Shown here: positions 7,233 through 16,370 of the stretch, one piece after another
Layout of the letters: every line of letters begins with the position of its first letter
Numbering within the stretch: position 1 is the first letter of the stretch
Source: Halalkalicoccus paucihalophilus
Lineage (GTDB): Archaea; Halobacteriota; Halobacteria; Halobacteriales; Halalkalicoccaceae
Direction of reading: 5' to 3'
Assembly: GCF_001593955.1 (NCBI RefSeq)
Contig: NZ_LTAZ01000012.1
Span: 159,250 to 223,249, forward strand
DNA: 64,000 nucleotides
Made by a program: the position numbers and the translations under genes
The notes under the pieces: generated by a model
Databases searched by the model: none
Told to the model about the DNA's origin: nothing
What the model saw: the letters and a program-made list of their open reading frames with translations, nothing else

Positions 7233-9806
7233 TTACTCGAATCGGTCGGGCTTGATGCCGGCCAATCGGAGCGCGTTCGTCGTCACGCCGAGGCTCATCC
7301 CCATATCGCCGACGATGATTGCTACCGCGACGTTCACCAGCCCGAACGGCACCCCGACCGCGAGTAGCGCCTTCACACCGATGCTGGCCCAGATGTTCTG
7401 CCGGATAACCCCGTTCGCCGTCCCCGACAGCGCGTAGAGGTAGGGGAGTTTCGACAGGTCGTCGGCCATCAGCGCGACATCCGCTGACTCGACCGCCGTG
7501 TCGGTACCCGCCGCACCCATCGCGACCCCAACCGTTGCCGTCGCGAGGGCCGGCGCGTCGTTTACCCCGTCGCCGACCATCAGTACGCCGCCGTACTCTT
7601 TATCGAGCGTAGTCACCACCTCGGCCTTGTCCTCGGGCAGTAACTCGGCACGTACCTCGTCGACGCCCGCCGCCTCCCCGACCGCTCGGGCGGTCACCTC
7701 GTTGTCCCCGGTGAGCATTACGACGCGTTCGACGCCGAGGTCATGGAGTCGTTCGATCATCCGCTTTGCCTCCGGGCGTATCTCGTCGGCCACTGCCACG
7801 GCACCGACGAGTCGCTCCTCGGTGCCGACGAGGACGACTGTCTTCCCCTCGGACTGGAGTGATTCGACTGTCTCACCACTGACGGTCGAACCGCCACTGC
7901 TGTCGGACGGCTCGACGGCGACGCCACCATCTGAGGCAATGTGGCCGTCGAACGAGACCCCCAATTCCTCGAACAGTGCGGGTTTCCCGACGAAGTACGC
8001 CTCACCTTCTACGTCGGCTCGCACCCCCTTCCCGGTCAGGCTCTCGAATCCAGAAACGGTACCCGAGTCGATGCCCTCCGCCTCGGCAGTCCCCACGATA
8101 GCCTCCCCGATGGGGTGTTCGCTACGAGCCTCCAGACTCGACGCCACGGCCAGCACCGATTTGCGGGTCTCACCCTCCGCGGGGACGACGTCGGTGACGG
8201 TTAATTCGCCGTGTGTGAGTGTCCCCGTCTTATCGAATGCGACTGCACCGACCATCCCAACCGATTCGAGGTGCGTCCCGCCCTTGATAAGGACGCCGTT
8301 CTTCGCGGCGCTCGTAATGCCGGAGACGACGCTGACGGGCGTGCTGATGACCAATGCACACGGACACGAGAGGACGAGCAACGCGAGGCCACGCTTGAAC
8401 CATGTCGCCCACTCGCCCGTAAATACGACCGACTGGCCGGCGAGGTTCAATGAGATGGCGCCGTCGATGATTAACGGTGGCACCACGGTGATGAGGACGG
8501 CCAGCGTGACGATCACCGGTGTGTACTGGCCGGCGAACCGATCGACGAACCGCTCGTGTTCGGTCTTGTCCCGCTGGGCGTCCTCAACGAGTTTGACGAT
8601 ACGGGCCAGCGTACTGTCCTCGGCTGCCGCCGTCACCTCGATTTCGAGGTACCCCTCTTCGTTGATAGTGCCGGCGTACACCTCGTCACCATCGGTCTTG
8701 TCCACGGGGACACTCTCACCGGTGATGGGTGCCTGATTGACCGCACTCTCGCCGTCGACGACAGTGCCATCGGCGGGAATGCGATCGCCCGGACGGGCGA
8801 TAACGGAATCGCCGACACGTAGCTCTTCTACCGGGACGGTTATTTCCTCGCCGTCGCGTCGCACGGTTGCGGTCGTGGGCGAAAGGTCGACCAATTCGCG
8901 GAGAGAAGACCGAGCACGATCCATTGCGTACTCCTCCATCAACTCGGCAATGCTGAACAACACGGCAAGCATACCGGCTTCGAGGTAGAGTGCTTCACCG
9001 AAGACGACGCTCGCGGTCAGTGCGCCGATGATGCCAAGGCTCATCAACAGGTCGATGTCAAGCGAGCGGGTACGTGCCGAGTAATAGCCGTTGCGGAGAA
9101 TCTGCTCGCCGCTGATGACCGCACCGGCGAAGTAGAGTCCCTCGGTGGTACCGAACCCGCGCCCGAGGACGGAGACAAGCGTCACGTCAAGGCCCGATAG
9201 CAAGAACTGGACGGCGAGGCCAACAAGCAAGAGGCTACCACCGACCCACGTCTTGAGCGCGCGTGGACTCAGCCATACGTCTCGCGCACGGCTCTCCTCG
9301 ACGAGGGCGTCCTCCGCTGCGTCCGGTCCAGTTTCTTCGATCTCATATCCTGCACTTTCGATGGCAGCAACGAGGTTGGCCCGAGAGGTCTGCTCCGGGT
9401 CATAGGTCACAATGACGGTGCCGGTCGTCGGGAGCGTCTCACGGTCCTGAATCCCGGCGGTGGAATCGAGTGCGTTCTCGATTTTTCCAGCGCAAGATGC
9501 GCAGTCCATCGTCGGGACGTCGAATCGTTCGGTCTCCATGTCGTCGCGTGACTCGACATCGTAGCCGGCGGTCTGCACGCGTTCGATGACGGCATCGACA
9601 CCGACCGTCTCAGGGAGGTACTCGACGTGGACGGTGCCGGTCATTACCTGCGGTTCGACGGTGACAATACCGTCGAGTTTCGAGACACTGTTAACGATCT
9701 TCTCCGCGCAAGAGGGACAATCCATCCCCGGCACCTCAAGCCTCACGGTTCGAGATATAAGATCGTCCGAACCGGGTGCGTTCGTATTCATTGTGTATAC
9801 AGACAC
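7233..9806 (-). CDS. Heavy-metal P1B-type ATPase, probably Zn/Cd exporter
   Basis: An integral membrane pump of 857 residues that should expel a divalent metal using ATP. Two N-terminal metal-binding HMA domains carry GMDCPSC (Cys 30 and 33) and TMDCASC (near residue 100). Membrane helices follow, then TGES, the ion-site motif SCPCALVIS, DKTGTLT with the phosphorylated D525, the nucleotide domain with an HP motif (SEHPIG), and [10 protein letters not shown]. The CPC motif followed by ALVISTP and the last helix with SLGVTTNALRL point to the Zn/Cd/Pb (P1B-2, ZntA-like) branch rather than the copper branch. It lies 43 bases after an HTH_10 regulator on the same strand, likely one transcript. ATG at 9791 is an alternative start. 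Confidence 0.9.
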   Translation of the reverse strand: MSVYTMNTNAPGSDDLISRTVRLEVPGMDCPSCAEKIVNSVSKLDGIVTVEPQVMTGTVHVEYLPETVGVDAVIERVQTAGYDVESRDDMETERFDVPTMDCASCAGKIENALDSTAGIQDRETLPTTGTVIVTYDPEQTSRANLVAAIESAGYEIEETGPDAAEDALVEESRARDVWLSPRALKTWVGGSLLLVGLAVQFLLSGLDVTLVSVLGRGFGTTEGLYFAGAVISGEQILRNGYYSARTRSLDIDLLMSLGIIGALTASVVFGEALYLEAGMLAVLFSIAELMEEYAMDRARSSLRELVDLSPTTATVRRDGEEITVPVEELRVGDSVIARPGDRIPADGTVVDGESAVNQAPITGESVPVDKTDGDEVYAGTINEEGYLEIEVTAAAEDSTLARIVKLVEDAQRDKTEHERFVDRFAGQYTPVIVTLAVLITVVPPLIIDGAISLNLAGQSVVFTGEWATWFKRGLALLVLSCPCALVISTPVSVVSGITSAAKNGVLIKGGTHLESVGMVGAVAFDKTGTLTHGELTVTDVVPAEGETRKSVLAVASSLEARSEHPIGEAIVGTAEAEGIDSGTVSGFESLTGKGVRADVEGEAYFVGKPALFEELGVSFDGHIASDGGVAVEPSDSSGGSTVSGETVESLQSEGKTVVLVGTEERLVGAVAVADEIRPEAKRMIERLHDLGVERVVMLTGDNEVTARAVGEAAGVDEVRAELLPEDKAEVVTTLDKEYGGVLMVGDGVNDAPALATATVGVAMGAAGTDTAVESADVALMADDLSKLPYLYALSGTANGVIRQNIWASIGVKALLAVGVPFGLVNVAVAIIVGDMGMSLGVTTNALRLAGIKPDRFE

Positions 9807-9849
9807 CTCCGTAGGACAAGCCCCTTCGTTTGGTGTGTACCAACTCCGA

Positions 9850-10596
9850 TTAGGTGTCGGGGGAAGAGAGACGTGCAGACGAGGAATGGTCAGTCACGTA
9901 GGCTGCGGCCAGTCGCGCTTCGGCACGGCGGAGCCGATAGGAGAACGTCGAGCCGGGAATACCGAGCTCCTCGGCGAGTTCGTAGGTTTCGATCTTGCGG
10001 GGTGTCTGGTAGTAGCCGTGTTCGACGGCCGCTCGCACGGCAGCATCCTGTTCGGGCGTAAGCGAGGGTTCGCCGTCGTCCGGGGTGGCGTCGTTCGCGT
10101 CACCGATCCGAACGAAGGTGACACCGGTGGTATCGTCGATTTCATTCTCGATGGCGCTGCGGAAGGAGGTGTAGGTAGTAGTGTCGGGAGCGATGATGCG
10201 CCATTCATACCGGCGACCGACCCACGTCGTCTGGAAGATAAGGCCATCGCCAAAGTGGTCGAGTGCAAGGTGGGGGATAGAGGTACAAGAGGGAGTACGC
10301 GACCAATAGGAGTAGAGGACGAGTGCATCGTCGGTGCGGTCAAGAACTTGGGTTTCCCAGTCTGCTTCGCAGTCGCGGCGTGCCAGACAGTCGGTATAGT
10401 ACTCGGTGTCGGCGACAGTATCGGCGAGTTCGTTGAGTGTGCTCCGGCCCCCAGTAACGTGGTCGACGCGCCAGAGATGGTCGGGTGAGACGTGACAGGA
10501 GAGCGAATGAATCGTCGTCTCTGGGTTGGCCGCGAGGATATCGGCGACCGCGTTGGTACTCGGGGCGTATTCGAGGGCAAAGACGAGTTCACGCAT
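9850..10596 (-). CDS. HTH_10 (Bat-type) transcription regulator
   Basis: A 248-residue member of the haloarchaeal bacterio-opsin-activator-like family. The N-terminal half MRELVFALEYAPSTNAVAD is the usual sensory module. The C-terminal helix-turn-helix reads LTPEQDAAVRAAVEHGYYQ, then IETYELAEELGIPGSTFSYR. The frame extends upstream to 10680, but the MREL start at 10596 matches relatives and keeps the start outside the inverted repeat at 10661. Its position directly upstream of the metal ATPase suggests it controls that gene, perhaps in response to zinc. The ligand is inferred from context only. Confidence 0.82.
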   Translation of the reverse strand: MRELVFALEYAPSTNAVADILAANPETTIHSLSCHVSPDHLWRVDHVTGGRSTLNELADTVADTEYYTDCLARRDCEADWETQVLDRTDDALVLYSYWSRTPSCTSIPHLALDHFGDGLIFQTTWVGRRYEWRIIAPDTTTYTSFRSAIENEIDDTTGVTFVRIGDANDATPDDGEPSLTPEQDAAVRAAVEHGYYQTPRKIETYELAEELGIPGSTFSYRLRRAEARLAAAYVTDHSSSARLSSPDT

Positions 10597-10650
10597 ACGC
10601 CCGTGTAGCGCGGAGATGAATATGAACTCGTTGCCGACGACCGATGCCAA

Positions 10651-10820
10651 AGAGAATTCACCTTGTGCAACATCTCGCACCTAAGGACGTTTTGTTGCAC
10701 AAGGCCGACCAAGTCAAGAGAGAGGAGTCCTTGTACACAGCCGCAGATGGGACAATCAGTACTCTGGTGAGACACTCAGAACGTGATAGGAATGAGGTGC
10801 TGCATACAAAGAATGGATGC
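10651..10820. repeat. Long repeat copy B, containing TTGTGCAAC inverted repeat 2
   Basis: This is the partner of 7021-7180 in direct orientation. Its inverted repeat has arms 10661-10671 and 10694-10704, again 11 bp with a 22-base loop. Loop sequences of A and B share CTCGCA and CGTTT but differ otherwise. It sits just upstream of the HTH_10 gene, in the region expected to hold its promoter. Confidence 0.75.
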
Positions 10821-10962
10821 AGCAGACGGACTTCGTTAGTTCCACTTGAACTGTGCTGAATCAACCGAGTAATAGACCTACATACGTACCGCTACGAACT
10901 CTATTGAATGGTGATACTGGCGAGTCAATCCCCTCGATGCTGACACGCTCTTCACTATCTGA

Positions 10963-11119
10963 TCTGCGAAAATAGCAGATTTCGGCTGCATAAATGAGGT
11001 TTAAGTAATGGTATGTCGTAGTCAGTACTGCTTCGCTATCTCTCTGCAGGAGTAAGAGGGGTAGCGAGGGTGTCAGAGGCACCTTATTCTTCCTTTCCCA
11101 GCTTCCCCTGCAGAGAGAT
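10963..11119 (+). ncRNA. Candidate structured RNA, copy 1, with palindromic operator
   Basis: A near-palindrome TCTGCGAAAATAGCAGA (10963-10979) is followed 21 bases later by a TATA-like TTTAAGTAAT (11000). About 70 bases on comes the invariant TGTCAGAGGCACC (11071-11083). Around it, arms 11038-11050 and 11107-11119 form a perfect 13-bp outer stem (core CTCTCTGCAGG), and AGGGTG/CACCTT forms an inner stem. Copies 2 (63784) and 3 (59916) keep the architecture with different stem sequences. An overlapping minus-strand frame of 94 residues has no family resemblance. Confidence 0.5.
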
Positions 11120-11477
11120 TGCGGTAATACTTCAACGTCAAGCACAATCAGTGTTATGAATGACCACGTTTTCCTGCGAATTCCGCGCTACCGGTAGATA
11201 AAACCGTAACTCGTCGGGTTCTATTGAGCGTTCGTTGAGGGCGGTTTCTTCGAGTTTTGCTCTCGGCTGACTCTCCTCGAAATAGTTTCGCTGTAGAGAC
11301 CGATTACTCACCTTCACAGATCCCGTCTCAGTTTGGTCTGGAGGTGCGACGCAGCAGTCTTCGTCTAAGCCCCCGAATGCCCAGAAATTCCTGAATACGC
11401 TCTATTACAACGTACTTGCCGGCTGATTCGTCGTGCAGAGATACTGCTATTGTCTGCTCTCACGTTAGTGGGGATGT
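11120..11477. other. Intergenic stretch without a recognisable gene
   Basis: I see no supported coding frame in these 358 bases. They separate the candidate RNA from the reductase gene and must contain its promoter. Confidence 0.5.
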
Positions 11478-12134
11478 ATGAGCGATAACCACACAGATGA
11501 AGTAAGCGGTACGCTCGTCATTGGAACGTTTCTTACCCTTGATGGCGTGATGCAGGCACCGGGTGGTCCTAACGAGGACCGCGACGGAGGATTCGAACAT
11601 GGAGGGTGGTTGGTCAACTACTATGATGAGAGGATGGGCGAGATTCTGGATAGCCAGTTCGCCGAAGTCGATGCACTACTGCTCGGCAGGAAGACGTACG
11701 AGATCTTCGCCTCATACTGGCCCAACGTCGATACGGAGAACGATTACCTAGCGACGAAACTGAACAGCATGCCCAAGTACGTCGCATCCAGAACCCTCAA
11801 CGCGGTGGAGTGGAATAACTCGACACTTCTCTCGGGCGACATTGCAAAGGCCATCGAGGACCTCAAGAAGGAACGCAGGGACACCATCCTAGTGCAGGGG
11901 AGCGCGAACCTGATCCAGACGCTGCTCGCACACGACCTCGTTGACGAGTTCCGACTTTGGGTCTTCCCGCTGGTCTTGGGTGAGGGGAAGCGCTTGTTCG
12001 GGGACGGAACTGTCCCCGCAAACCTCGAACTGACGGCTGCCGAGACGTCGAGCACCGGGGTCCAGATGCTCCACTACGACCGAGCAGGCGAGATTGAGTA
12101 TGGTTTGGTCGGGTCGGATGATGAAACGGAGTGA
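11478..12134 (+). CDS. Dihydrofolate reductase / RibD C-terminal-like protein
   Basis: A 218-residue protein of the DHFR/RibD_C superfamily. Telling parts are the start of the fold TLVIGTFLTLDGVMQAPGG, the LLGRKTYEIFASYWP motif, the PKYVASRTL strand, the DTILVQGSANLIQTLL nucleotide-binding segment and EFRLWVFPLVLGEGKRLFGDG. Members bind NADPH and reduce pterin- or flavin-related compounds, but this subgroup has no fixed substrate. No operon partner is close; the gene after it is degenerate. Confidence 0.8.
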   Translation: MSDNHTDEVSGTLVIGTFLTLDGVMQAPGGPNEDRDGGFEHGGWLVNYYDERMGEILDSQFAEVDALLLGRKTYEIFASYWPNVDTENDYLATKLNSMPKYVASRTLNAVEWNNSTLLSGDIAKAIEDLKKERRDTILVQGSANLIQTLLAHDLVDEFRLWVFPLVLGEGKRLFGDGTVPANLELTAAETSSTGVQMLHYDRAGEIEYGLVGSDDETE

Positions 12135-12249
12135 TTAGTGATATTTTCGCGAGTCTACCTTACGACGAGATCGGGACTGTGTGACCTGCAAGATACGCGC
12201 TCTGTATCCAACACGACTTCTGAAACCCATCACCGCTTGAGAGGTCCAA

Positions 12250-12759
12250 CACGGCCAAATTATTCTACGACCCGAATCCAACCAACTCGCTCAACGAAAG
12301 AACGGCCAGCTCACAGAATATCGTCTGTCGTCTCAGCTGTCCGGAGCGACTTGAGGTCCGTCTACCGGAGCCCGTACGGAACACGCGTTGCCAGCGGAAT
12401 GGGATCGGACAACTCATGCAACGACTCGGGTTCAAACACGGAGACACGCCTGCTCTGATCGACCGGTGCCTGATCACTAGTAGAGGACGCAAGCGGGCGT
12501 GACAACGTCGCTTCGCTCGCCGATACGATTTCTTCTATTCGTGCAACATACATGACGGCCCACCAGCACCGATAATATCCAGTCCAGCAGACTCCGGATT
12601 CTGCCCGATACGAACGAACTCCCAGATAGTGTTCTCCTCACAAAATGGAATGCTGTCTTCTCGAGACGAGAAAATTGCAACCATTGCGTCAACAGCTTCA
12701 GCAAGCTCGCACCAAGAGATCTCGCCGGCCACAGCGTTGCGCTTGCGTCTGGTGTCCAC
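12250..12759 (-). pseudogene. Degenerate coding region of unknown family
   Basis: Two overlapping minus-strand frames (12535-12759 and 12362-12553) give acidic, protein-like sequence, such as ISWCELAEAVDAMVAIFS then ARIEEIVSASEATLSRPLAS. Short readable pieces interrupted by stops continue to about 12250. The pattern fits one old gene with a frameshift near 12540 and later stops. I do not recognise the family. Confidence 0.4.
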
Positions 12760-13094
12760 TCGCCTAAGTCTTATTCTTGTCTTGACTAAACCCCCAGCTG
12801 TGGCTCACGGGACTCTATTCTGTCTTAAACGCACCAGTGAGTAATCCCATCTAATTGTATCGAGTGCCAACAGCAGAGTGAGGATATACACGCCCAAACG
12901 GTTCTAGATCGGATTTCGACAGTATATCGTTGCCTTTGCAAGGGCCGCTGTTCATAAGGGACGTGTGAATACCAGCTAAGAGAGACAATGGCATGCAAGT
13001 GGAGAAGTACGTATCAAGGTGAAGACTCTCGTGGCCATAACCGCTCACTACTACCAATTCTAAGCCAAAAAAGAAGACCCGAGATGAGAGCTAG

Positions 13095-14507
13095 ATGAAC
13101 GCAATCGACTCTGCTCTCAATGCTGACCGCGAGCATGGGACCTTTGTATACGTCGTTGCCTTCATCGCTGCACTCAACGGATTGCTGTTTGGCTTCGACA
13201 TCGGCGTTATTTCCGGAGCGTTGTTATATATCAACGAGACGTTTACCCTGACACCGTTTCTCGAAGGCGTAGTCACCAGCAGTATGCTCATCGGTGCAAT
13301 GATCGGCGCGGCGATTGGGGGCCGATTATCCGACAGATACGGCCGGCGCCGAGTGACGCTTGGGGGCGCTGTTGTGTTCTTCGTCGGTTCGTTCGGCATG
13401 GCTCTCGCGCCAACGCTCGAGTGGCTTATCGCTTGGCGCGTGATCGAAGGTGTCGCCGTTGGCGTCGCGTCCATGGTCGGGCCTCTCTTGATCGCTGAGA
13501 TGGCCCCGCCGGACATTCGAGGCGCACTCGGATTCCTTCAACAACTAATGATCACGCTCGGTATTCTACTGGCATATATCACTAATTATCTGTTCGCTCC
13601 CGAATTCTTGGGGATCATCGGGTGGCGTTGGATGCTGTTATTCGGAGCTGCACCAGCGGCCGTTTTAGCAGCTGGAACATACTTTTTGCCCGAAACACCA
13701 CGATGGCTTATTGAGAAGGGACGAACTGAGGAGGCTCGTAACGTCTTATCACGCATCCGAGCGAAAGCTGACGTCAATGACGAACTCGATGAGATTCGCG
13801 AGATCAGCGAGATCGAATCGGAGGGAGGGTTATCCGAACTCTTAGAACCATGGGTTCGCCCGGCGCTCATCGTCGGGGTGGGGCTGGCAATCATTCAGCA
13901 GTTCGCTGGCATCAACACGATCCTCTATTACGCACCGACGATCCTCACTAACGTCGGGTTCGGTGATATTGCGTCACTGGTTGGAACAGTCGGAATCGGC
14001 ATCGTCAACGTCCTCTTGACGCTCGTCGCTCTCCTCTTAGTGGATCGTGTCGGACGACGACCTCTGTTGCTTGTCGGAACCGGTGGAATGGCTGTTATGT
14101 TGGGTATTCTCGGCCTCGGATTCTTTCTACCCGGTCTCTCGGGGATCGTCGGCTACGTCACATTGGGAAGTATGTTCCTATACGTTGGGTTCTTCGCGAT
14201 CAGCCTTGGACCGGTATTCTGGCTCATGATTTCGGAGATTTATCCGCTCCATATCCGTGGCACCGCGGAGGGCACTGCTAGTGTCGTCAATTGGGGTGCG
14301 AACTTTACCGTCGCACTGACATTCCTCCCATTGGTCGACCGAATCGGCGAAGGCTATTCGTTCTGGATCCTCGGTGGATTTTGTGTCCTGTCGTTCGTCT
14401 TCATCTACACGCGTGTCCCAGAGACGATGGATCGTTCACTTGAGGAGATTGAAGATGATCTCCGCTCAAGCACCGTCGTTGGCGCTGATACAGATCCTTC
14501 TGATTGA
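13095..14507 (+). CDS. Sugar porter of the major facilitator superfamily
   Basis: A 12-helix membrane transporter of 470 residues that should import a sugar with H+ or Na+. Sugar-porter marks are GLLFGFDIGVISGALLYI in helix 1, GRLSDRYGRRRV after helix 2, PETPRWLI before the central loop, QQFAGINTILYYAPTI in helix 7, DRVGRRPLLL after helix 8, and PETMDRSLEEIE at the C-terminus. It stands alone. The GH13 glucosidase at 0.4 kb could use its product, but they are 11 kb apart. The start is the ATG at 13095. Confidence 0.92.
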   Translation: MNAIDSALNADREHGTFVYVVAFIAALNGLLFGFDIGVISGALLYINETFTLTPFLEGVVTSSMLIGAMIGAAIGGRLSDRYGRRRVTLGGAVVFFVGSFGMALAPTLEWLIAWRVIEGVAVGVASMVGPLLIAEMAPPDIRGALGFLQQLMITLGILLAYITNYLFAPEFLGIIGWRWMLLFGAAPAAVLAAGTYFLPETPRWLIEKGRTEEARNVLSRIRAKADVNDELDEIREISEIESEGGLSELLEPWVRPALIVGVGLAIIQQFAGINTILYYAPTILTNVGFGDIASLVGTVGIGIVNVLLTLVALLLVDRVGRRPLLLVGTGGMAVMLGILGLGFFLPGLSGIVGYVTLGSMFLYVGFFAISLGPVFWLMISEIYPLHIRGTAEGTASVVNWGANFTVALTFLPLVDRIGEGYSFWILGGFCVLSFVFIYTRVPETMDRSLEEIEDDLRSSTVVGADTDPSD

Positions 14508-14723
14508 ACACATTACGTAGTGAAGATGACGGCCAGTGCCTCTATTCCGAATTCGGCTCAAAGTAAATACTCTCCCTCCTCTTGGAAGACGTTAATGTAA
14601 AATCAGTCAGCCTGAGTCGTTGGTACCACTGTCCAGCGAATAAACGAAGCACCCTTTCTGAACAACGATTCTTGCTGTATTCTGCAGTAGCACTACGAAC
14701 AGAGAGCGTCTTGTTCAAGTGCA

Positions 14724-14984
14724 ATGGGAGAACTCACCAACGACGATAACGAGCTAGCGGAACCGAAAGAGAGTGCCCAGAAAGCATTCGACCCGATGTC
14801 GGAACCGGTAGTGCTTGCGGCGGTCGCATCGGTTGCTTTCTCCTGGTATCAGTTCTGTCTTAAAGAAGACAAAGTACAGGGCCTCTTCGTTGGCCTCTGG
14901 GCATCAACCCTTCTTGGTGCTGCAAGTTATCTCAAGAACCTCAGAATTACCAAAAAGATCGACAGTGGCCTCTCGTTCGAATAA
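14724..14984 (+). CDS. Small membrane protein of unknown function
   Basis: 86 residues with an acidic N-terminal tail (about residues 1-30) and two hydrophobic segments, VVLAAVASVAFSWYQF and GLFVGLWASTLLGAASY, separated by a short KEDK loop. This suggests a two-helix protein with both ends on the same side. I do not recognise a family. Its acidic soluble part and clean start support it being a real gene. Confidence 0.6.
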   Translation: MGELTNDDNELAEPKESAQKAFDPMSEPVVLAAVASVAFSWYQFCLKEDKVQGLFVGLWASTLLGAASYLKNLRITKKIDSGLSFE

Positions 14985-15013
14985 CAAATCTCGGGCAGCC
15001 TAAACAGTGGTTA

Positions 15014-15439
15014 TCAGTCGATGGACTCCACATTAATCGCTGATGCTGTCTCATCGGCAAGCAGCAGTACGAGCTGATCCATCCGCGCCGAATCGTACGC
15101 AGTGAGATCGTATCGATTGTGATTGCTTCGATGGGTATAGATCCGTAGAATCTCGAGACCCGCGGCAGTACTCAGGAGCTGGCCGAAGAGCTGTGGTTCG
15201 AACGGCGGATCGTCCCATATGGAATACAGCTGTTTTGCCGATGCGTAGTTCCTTGCTGACTGTTCGAGAGCTTGCCTGAGGTCTTCTGCATAGCGTTCTA
15301 GTAGACTATAGCGTTGAGGCGCAGTATCGTGAAGCGCCTGAAGCTGCTCAGCAAGCGAAGAGTCTGCAGATTGCTCCAACGACATCGTATCGAGTGAAAT
15401 ATCGGAGACACGCAGCAAAGAACATACTTTAGCAGACAT
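15014..15439 (-). CDS. Hypothetical protein, mostly helical
   Basis: 141 residues if started at 15439; an ATG at 15385 (MSLEQSADS) is an equally likely start. The sequence is soluble and helix-rich, with ERYAEDLRQALEQSARNYASA, a central DDPPFEPQLFGQLLSTAAG and a C-terminal LVLLLADETASAINVE. It is divergent from the TRAM gene, with a 58-base gap holding both promoters. I do not recognise a domain. Confidence 0.55.
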   Translation of the reverse strand: MSAKVCSLLRVSDISLDTMSLEQSADSSLAEQLQALHDTAPQRYSLLERYAEDLRQALEQSARNYASAKQLYSIWDDPPFEPQLFGQLLSTAAGLEILRIYTHRSNHNRYDLTAYDSARMDQLVLLLADETASAINVESID

Positions 15440-15497
15440 ATTTGCCGAAAAAAGTTATATGGAGTGACGTACATGCGATTACTCACAATACGTACCA

Positions 15498-15926
15498 ATG
15501 GTTTCAATCCCAGATCGTCTCCAAGCGCTCATTACGTCTCGTCTGACAGAGGAGAAAGGAGGACTGCAGCTCGAGATTCCACGAGAGGTGGTCGAACAAA
15601 TGACGGTTGATCCAGGAGCAGTCTATCAGGTCGCCGTGCTTCCGACTGAGACTGAGGACACAGCAGACAATGGCCATGATACAGCTGATTCTGATGCATC
15701 GGCGTCTTCCTCCGCTGCAGAGGGTCCGGAGCCACCGGTCACCGAGGGTGAGGTCCGAACAGTAACGATCGACACTCGTGGTAATCGGGGAGATGGGATT
15801 ACTCGTGTTGAACGAGGCTTTGTTGTAATTGTCCCGGATGCCGAACCCGATGAGGAGGTAACCGTTGAAATCGAGACCGTCCAGTCGAACGTCGCCTTTG
15901 CGAGCGTCCTCGAACGACAAGAGTAA
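15498..15926 (+). CDS. TRAM-domain protein
   Basis: A 142-residue protein ending in a TRAM domain, a small beta-barrel that binds RNA. The domain reads TRGNRGDGITRVERGFVVIVP, then DEEVTVEIETVQSNVAFASV. Residues 1-50 form a separate module (LEIPREVVEQMTVDPGAVYQVAVL) resembling a swapped-hairpin or AbrB-like piece, joined by an acidic, Ser/Ala-rich linker of about 35 residues. Stand-alone TRAM proteins in archaea are thought to act as RNA chaperones. The nearby beta-CASP nuclease hints at RNA metabolism, but they are not co-transcribed. Confidence 0.82.
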   Translation: MVSIPDRLQALITSRLTEEKGGLQLEIPREVVEQMTVDPGAVYQVAVLPTETEDTADNGHDTADSDASASSSAAEGPEPPVTEGEVRTVTIDTRGNRGDGITRVERGFVVIVPDAEPDEEVTVEIETVQSNVAFASVLERQE

Positions 15927-15993
15927 CGAACCATCGAGTGCCTACTTCTCGGGAAGTATCTCTTCAAAAGTACACAATCGACCAAGAGAGTGC

Positions 15994-16308
15994 TCAGCAA
16001 CGCTCCCAGTCGACACCAATTGTAACCGCGAGTTCCTCGATCAAGGGTTCGGTGAGCGTGACTGGATCAGGAGCATCAGTCACAGAATAATCCGGCGAGA
16101 CATCGAAGACCTCAACAGTAACGAGTCGTGCGTCCGCTAAGCCCCCGTCGTCGACTTCGAAATCGAAGATGGTGCGACTGTAGATCACGATCGTCCGTTC
16201 ATTCGAGACTTCCAAGTGTTCGATCCGCGCTTGCTCAAAGGCCGTGAGCAAATCAACAGACTCATCAAATCGATAGTGGACTGCTGACTGTGTCTCATCA
16301 CTCATCAT
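15994..16308 (-). CDS. Hypothetical acidic protein
   Basis: 104 residues, strongly acidic, predicted mixed alpha/beta, with DLLTAFEQARIEHLEVSNERT followed by strands IVIYSRTIFDFEV and LVTVEVFDVSPDYSV. Starts at 16308 or at the adjacent Met codon (16305). I do not recognise a family. The gene lies between the TRAM gene and the beta-CASP nuclease, on the nuclease strand but downstream of it. Confidence 0.55.
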   Translation of the reverse strand: MMSDETQSAVHYRFDESVDLLTAFEQARIEHLEVSNERTIVIYSRTIFDFEVDDGGLADARLVTVEVFDVSPDYSVTDAPDPVTLTEPLIEELAVTIGVDWERC

Positions 16309-16370
16309 ACAAGATAATTACTAACTAATGGTATATAATTAGGTGCTCAGAGAGGAACGCATCGGATCGG

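Noticed and set aside
7498..8736. 412-residue plus-strand frame opposite the zinc ATPase
   Set aside because: Ser/Thr/Pro/Arg-rich sequence typical of antisense haloarchaeal DNA; the P-type ATPase on the other strand is certain.
9586..10488. 300-residue plus-strand frame opposite the HTH_10 gene
   Set aside because: Crosses from the ATPase N-terminus into the regulator on the opposite strand; no family likeness.
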